Part shown: in pieces, positions 21,647-23,969 of the stretch
How the letters are laid out: the number at the start of each line of letters is the position of its first letter
Numbering within the stretch: position 1 is the stretch's first letter
From: an uncultured Collinsella sp.
GTDB lineage: Bacteria > Actinomycetota > Coriobacteriia > Coriobacteriales > Coriobacteriaceae
Length of the DNA: 23,969 nucleotides
NCBI GenBank assembly: GCA_902494465.1
Contig: CABUTH010000008.1
Coordinates: 1-23,969 of the forward strand
Direction of reading: 5' to 3'
Notes under the pieces: model-generated
The model's input: the letters and a program-made list of their open reading frames with translations, nothing else
The model's database searches: none
Told to the model about the DNA's origin: nothing
Program-made: the position numbers and the translations under genes

Positions 21647-23969
21647 GCGCCTCACCGCACCCCTGCGCCTTGGCGTTCATGATGAGCATCTGAAGACGGT
21701 TCTCCACGTTGGCGAAGCTCACGTCGGGATCGTAGTCGAGCGGCAGGAACTGCGCCGTGGGATACTGCTCCTTGAGCGCATGGATGAGCCCGCGCCCCAC
21801 GACATGGTTGGGCAGACACCCGAACGGCTGCAGGATCACGAAGTTGCGGCAGCCGCGCTTGGCGTGCTCGAGGATCTCCGCCGGAATCAGCACGCCCTCG
21901 CCCGCATCGAACGTATGGTGCAGGATCTTATCGCTCGCGCGCACGAGCTCGGGCATGCGCGTCGGCGGCTCGTAGAGCGGGCTCGCCGCGCCCAGGCGGT
22001 CGCAACGGTCGTGCGCGAGCTCGAACAGGTTGTCCGCCGTGGCGTACCAGGCCTTTTCGGGCAGCGACAGGTCGACGTGGAACTCGCGCGACTGCGCATG
22101 CTTGTAGAAATAGGTCTTGCGGATCACGTCGGTCATGCGCGCCTCGATGACCTCGAGCCCGTTGTCCTCGAGGTAGCGCTCGATCTCGTGGTTGGCGCCG
22201 AGATGGAAATTGAGCAGGTACTCGCCCACGATGAGAACGGTCGGATGCGGGTTCGAGCGGTCGTACGGAACGGCGTCCATGATCGCAAGCGCGCGTTTGA
22301 AGCCCGTCGCCTGGCCTCTCAGCCCCGAGCGCTCCATGCCCTCGATAACCTCATCGAGCGCGCGGTCGAACGCAGCGTCCGCCGCGCCCTTCTCGAGCTC
22401 ATAGGGACGGATGCGCCTAAGCATGGCCTCGAGGGCATCGATCATGGGAAGACCGTAGGCGATCTGGATGCTCGGGCCAAGGCCGAGCTTGAAGCCCGGA
22501 TGCGCATTGTGGGCATCGACGTCGTCGTTGGTGAGCACCGGGACATAGTCGTATCCCGCGTCGTCGAGCGCGCGGCGCAGCAGGGGCATGTAGTGCGTCA
22601 GGCGGCAGTCGCCGATATACTTGCCAGTCACCACGGCGACGTCGTGCGGGTCGTACTTACCGCTCTTGAGTGCCGCGAGCGCCTCGCCGATCACGATTTG
22701 CGCGGGGAAGCAGATGTCGTTGTGCACATAGCGTTTGCCCAGGCGGATGGCATCCTCGCGCCCGATATCAAGGGCCTCGGCGCGCACGCCCTGATTGCGC
22801 ATCGCCGCGGTCATGAGCCTGCAGAACGCATGGGAGGTGTTGGGGACCAGCGCGATCTTGTCGTGCCGGTCGCGCTTGGTGTACTTGACCTTATACGGGT
22901 CGTCGAGCGGATGGACCGCGTGCACCCGGGCGCCCTCGGCACGCTCCTCCGCGCGACGACGGTTGACCGACTCGATAAACGAACGCACGCGAATGCCCAT
23001 GGGACCGGCGACGTCGCTCTCATCGAGCTTGATCATCATCGGAACCTTGGAGCCCATCTCGCCCATCATGCGCGCGATCTCGTCGGTGAGATACGCATCG
23101 TGGCCGCAGCCGAAGCTGCCCATCTGCACGAGCTCGAGCTCGGGCGTCGATGCGACGATGACCGCGCACGACAGCATGCGCGCATGGTAGTTGTTCACGA
23201 TGTCGATGCGGCTGTTGGAAAGATCGACGTTGCAGACCCCCGGCACCGCATCGGGCGTCAGCACGGGGATGCCGCGCTCAGAGAAGAGCTTGGGCAGCCC
23301 GTGGTTGACCAGCGGGTCGTTGTGGTACGGGCGCGAAGCGATCACCACCGCGTAGCCGCCGTCCTCGCGCACGTTCTCGAGCACCTGCCTGCCGCGCAGC
23401 TGCAGCTGGTTCTCAAACGTCTCCTGCGCGCGGTCCGCCTGCTCGGTCGCCTTGGCAACCAGGTCGGCATCGATATCGAAGGTCTCCTTGCACCACGCCT
23501 TGAGCTGGCGGTTTCGGTCGCCCTCGTCGTACCAGTGGAACAGCGGCGTATCGAACGGAACGCCGAAACGCTCCTCCGGGTTATCGGAATTGCGCATCAC
23601 GTAGGGGTATCCCTTTACGACGGCGCACATCCACTCGCTGGTAGAGGCGGTGTTTTCGGTGGGCACCGTCGTGATGATGGGCATGAAGATGCGGTCGACG
23701 CCGGCGTCGACGAGATTGCGGATGTGCCCGTGGACGAGCTTGGCCGGGAAGCACACGGTGTCGGATGTGACGTGCGCCAGACCGCGCTCGTACATCGCCT
23801 TGGTGCTGCGTCCCGAGACGCGCACCTTAAAGCCGAGCGTGCTGAAGAACGTCGACCAGAACGGCATGGTGTCCCAGAACTCGAGCACACGGGGAATGCC
23901 GATCGTGACATCGCGCCCCCCGCAGACGGGAACCGTGGGGTACGACTCGAACAGCAGCTTCTCGCGGTC
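21630..23969 (-). CDS. Acyl-CoA dehydratase activase-related protein (2-hydroxyacyl-CoA dehydratase-like; N-terminal part outside window)
   Basis: The frame is open through the window end, so the start lies beyond 23969; 779 codons are visible. The visible part begins in the DUF2229-type region (TIGIPRVLEFWDTMPFW), which in this family follows a BadF/HgdC-type ATPase. It continues through SDTVCFPAKLVHGH, a second related block with NDICFPAQIVIGEAL, and a C-terminal part with ILQPFGCLPNHVVGRG. Cysteines in SDTVCFPAK, GSFGCGHD, NDICFPAQ, GDCR and PFGCLPN recur where such proteins bind an iron-sulfur cluster. Full-length members exceed 1,400 residues. Relatives couple ATP hydrolysis to electron transfer for 2-hydroxyacyl-CoA dehydration, but the physiological substrate of the giant type is not established. 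A TetR gene overlaps its end. Confidence 0.88.
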   Translation of the reverse strand, partial: DREKLLFESYPTVPVCGGRDVTIGIPRVLEFWDTMPFWSTFFSTLGFKVRVSGRSTKAMYERGLAHVTSDTVCFPAKLVHGHIRNLVDAGVDRIFMPIITTVPTENTASTSEWMCAVVKGYPYVMRNSDNPEERFGVPFDTPLFHWYDEGDRNRQLKAWCKETFDIDADLVAKATEQADRAQETFENQLQLRGRQVLENVREDGGYAVVIASRPYHNDPLVNHGLPKLFSERGIPVLTPDAVPGVCNVDLSNSRIDIVNNYHARMLSCAVIVASTPELELVQMGSFGCGHDAYLTDEIARMMGEMGSKVPMMIKLDESDVAGPMGIRVRSFIESVNRRRAEERAEGARVHAVHPLDDPYKVKYTKRDRHDKIALVPNTSHAFCRLMTAAMRNQGVRAEALDIGREDAIRLGKRYVHNDICFPAQIVIGEALAALKSGKYDPHDVAVVTGKYIGDCRLTHYMPLLRRALDDAGYDYVPVLTNDDVDAHNAHPGFKLGLGPSIQIAYGLPMIDALEAMLRRIRPYELEKGAADAAFDRALDEVIEGMERSGLRGQATGFKRALAIMDAVPYDRSNPHPTVLIVGEYLLNFHLGANHEIERYLEDNGLEVIEARMTDVIRKTYFYKHAQSREFHVDLSLPEKAWYATADNLFELAHDRCDRLGAASPLYEPPTRMPELVRASDKILHHTFDAGEGVLIPAEILEHAKRGCRNFVILQPFGCLPNHVVGRGLIHALKEQYPTAQFLPLDYDPDVSFANVENRLQMLIMNAKAQGCGEAHGETA

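Overview
The window looks like chromosomal DNA of a GC-rich gut actinobacterium of the class Coriobacteriia, most likely Collinsella or a close relative. I infer this from the protein sequences: the EF-Tu and ribosomal proteins, the very large acyl-CoA dehydratase activase with a TetR neighbour, and the BMP-type protein with a ParB-like N-terminus. No 16S rRNA is present, so the genus is a judgement, not a measurement.

Layout. (1) 1-2375, plus strand: the end of a BMP-family protein fused to a ParB-like domain, translationally coupled to a metallophosphoesterase. (2) 2428-5145, minus strand: a translation/export operon read rpmG, tRNA-Trp, secE, nusG, rplK, rplA, with a good promoter at 5118-5145 and a terminator after rplA. 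(3) 5284-6976, minus strand: tRNA-Tyr, tRNA-Thr(GGU), tRNA-Met and tuf, apparently one transcription unit from a promoter at 6947-6976. (4) 6977-7975: about 1 kb without a protein gene, broken only by tRNA-Thr(UGU). It holds an inverted-repeat cluster, three tandem hairpin repeats of about 80 bp, further palindromes and a tRNA-like fragment. (5) 7976-13488, minus strand: disA, ispD, ispF, cysS, a 103-nt rod-shaped hairpin, rlmB and a YacP/Rae1-type NYN nuclease gene, tightly packed. (6) 13648-16316, plus strand: a yybP-ykoY manganese riboswitch with its terminator and mntP, then a hipB-hipA toxin-antitoxin pair behind a palindromic operator. (7) 16344-20822, minus strand: pepD and clpC, each with its own terminator. 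(8) 20957-23969, minus strand: a TetR regulator overlapping the end of a large acyl-CoA dehydratase activase-type protein that runs off the window.

The gene order clpC ... disA, ispD, ispF, cysS, rlmB, yacP ... rpmG, secE, nusG, rplK, rplA is that of the Bacillus subtilis clpC-to-rplA chromosome segment. The window therefore seems to be an old conserved backbone interrupted at two places: the tRNA/tuf/repeat block, and the pepD/hipBA/mntP block.

No wholly new protein system is evident. The least explained material is non-coding: the tandem hairpin array at 7355-7590, whose stems show compensatory changes; the inverted-repeat cluster at 7163-7337; and the symmetric rod between cysS and rlmB at 9614-9716.
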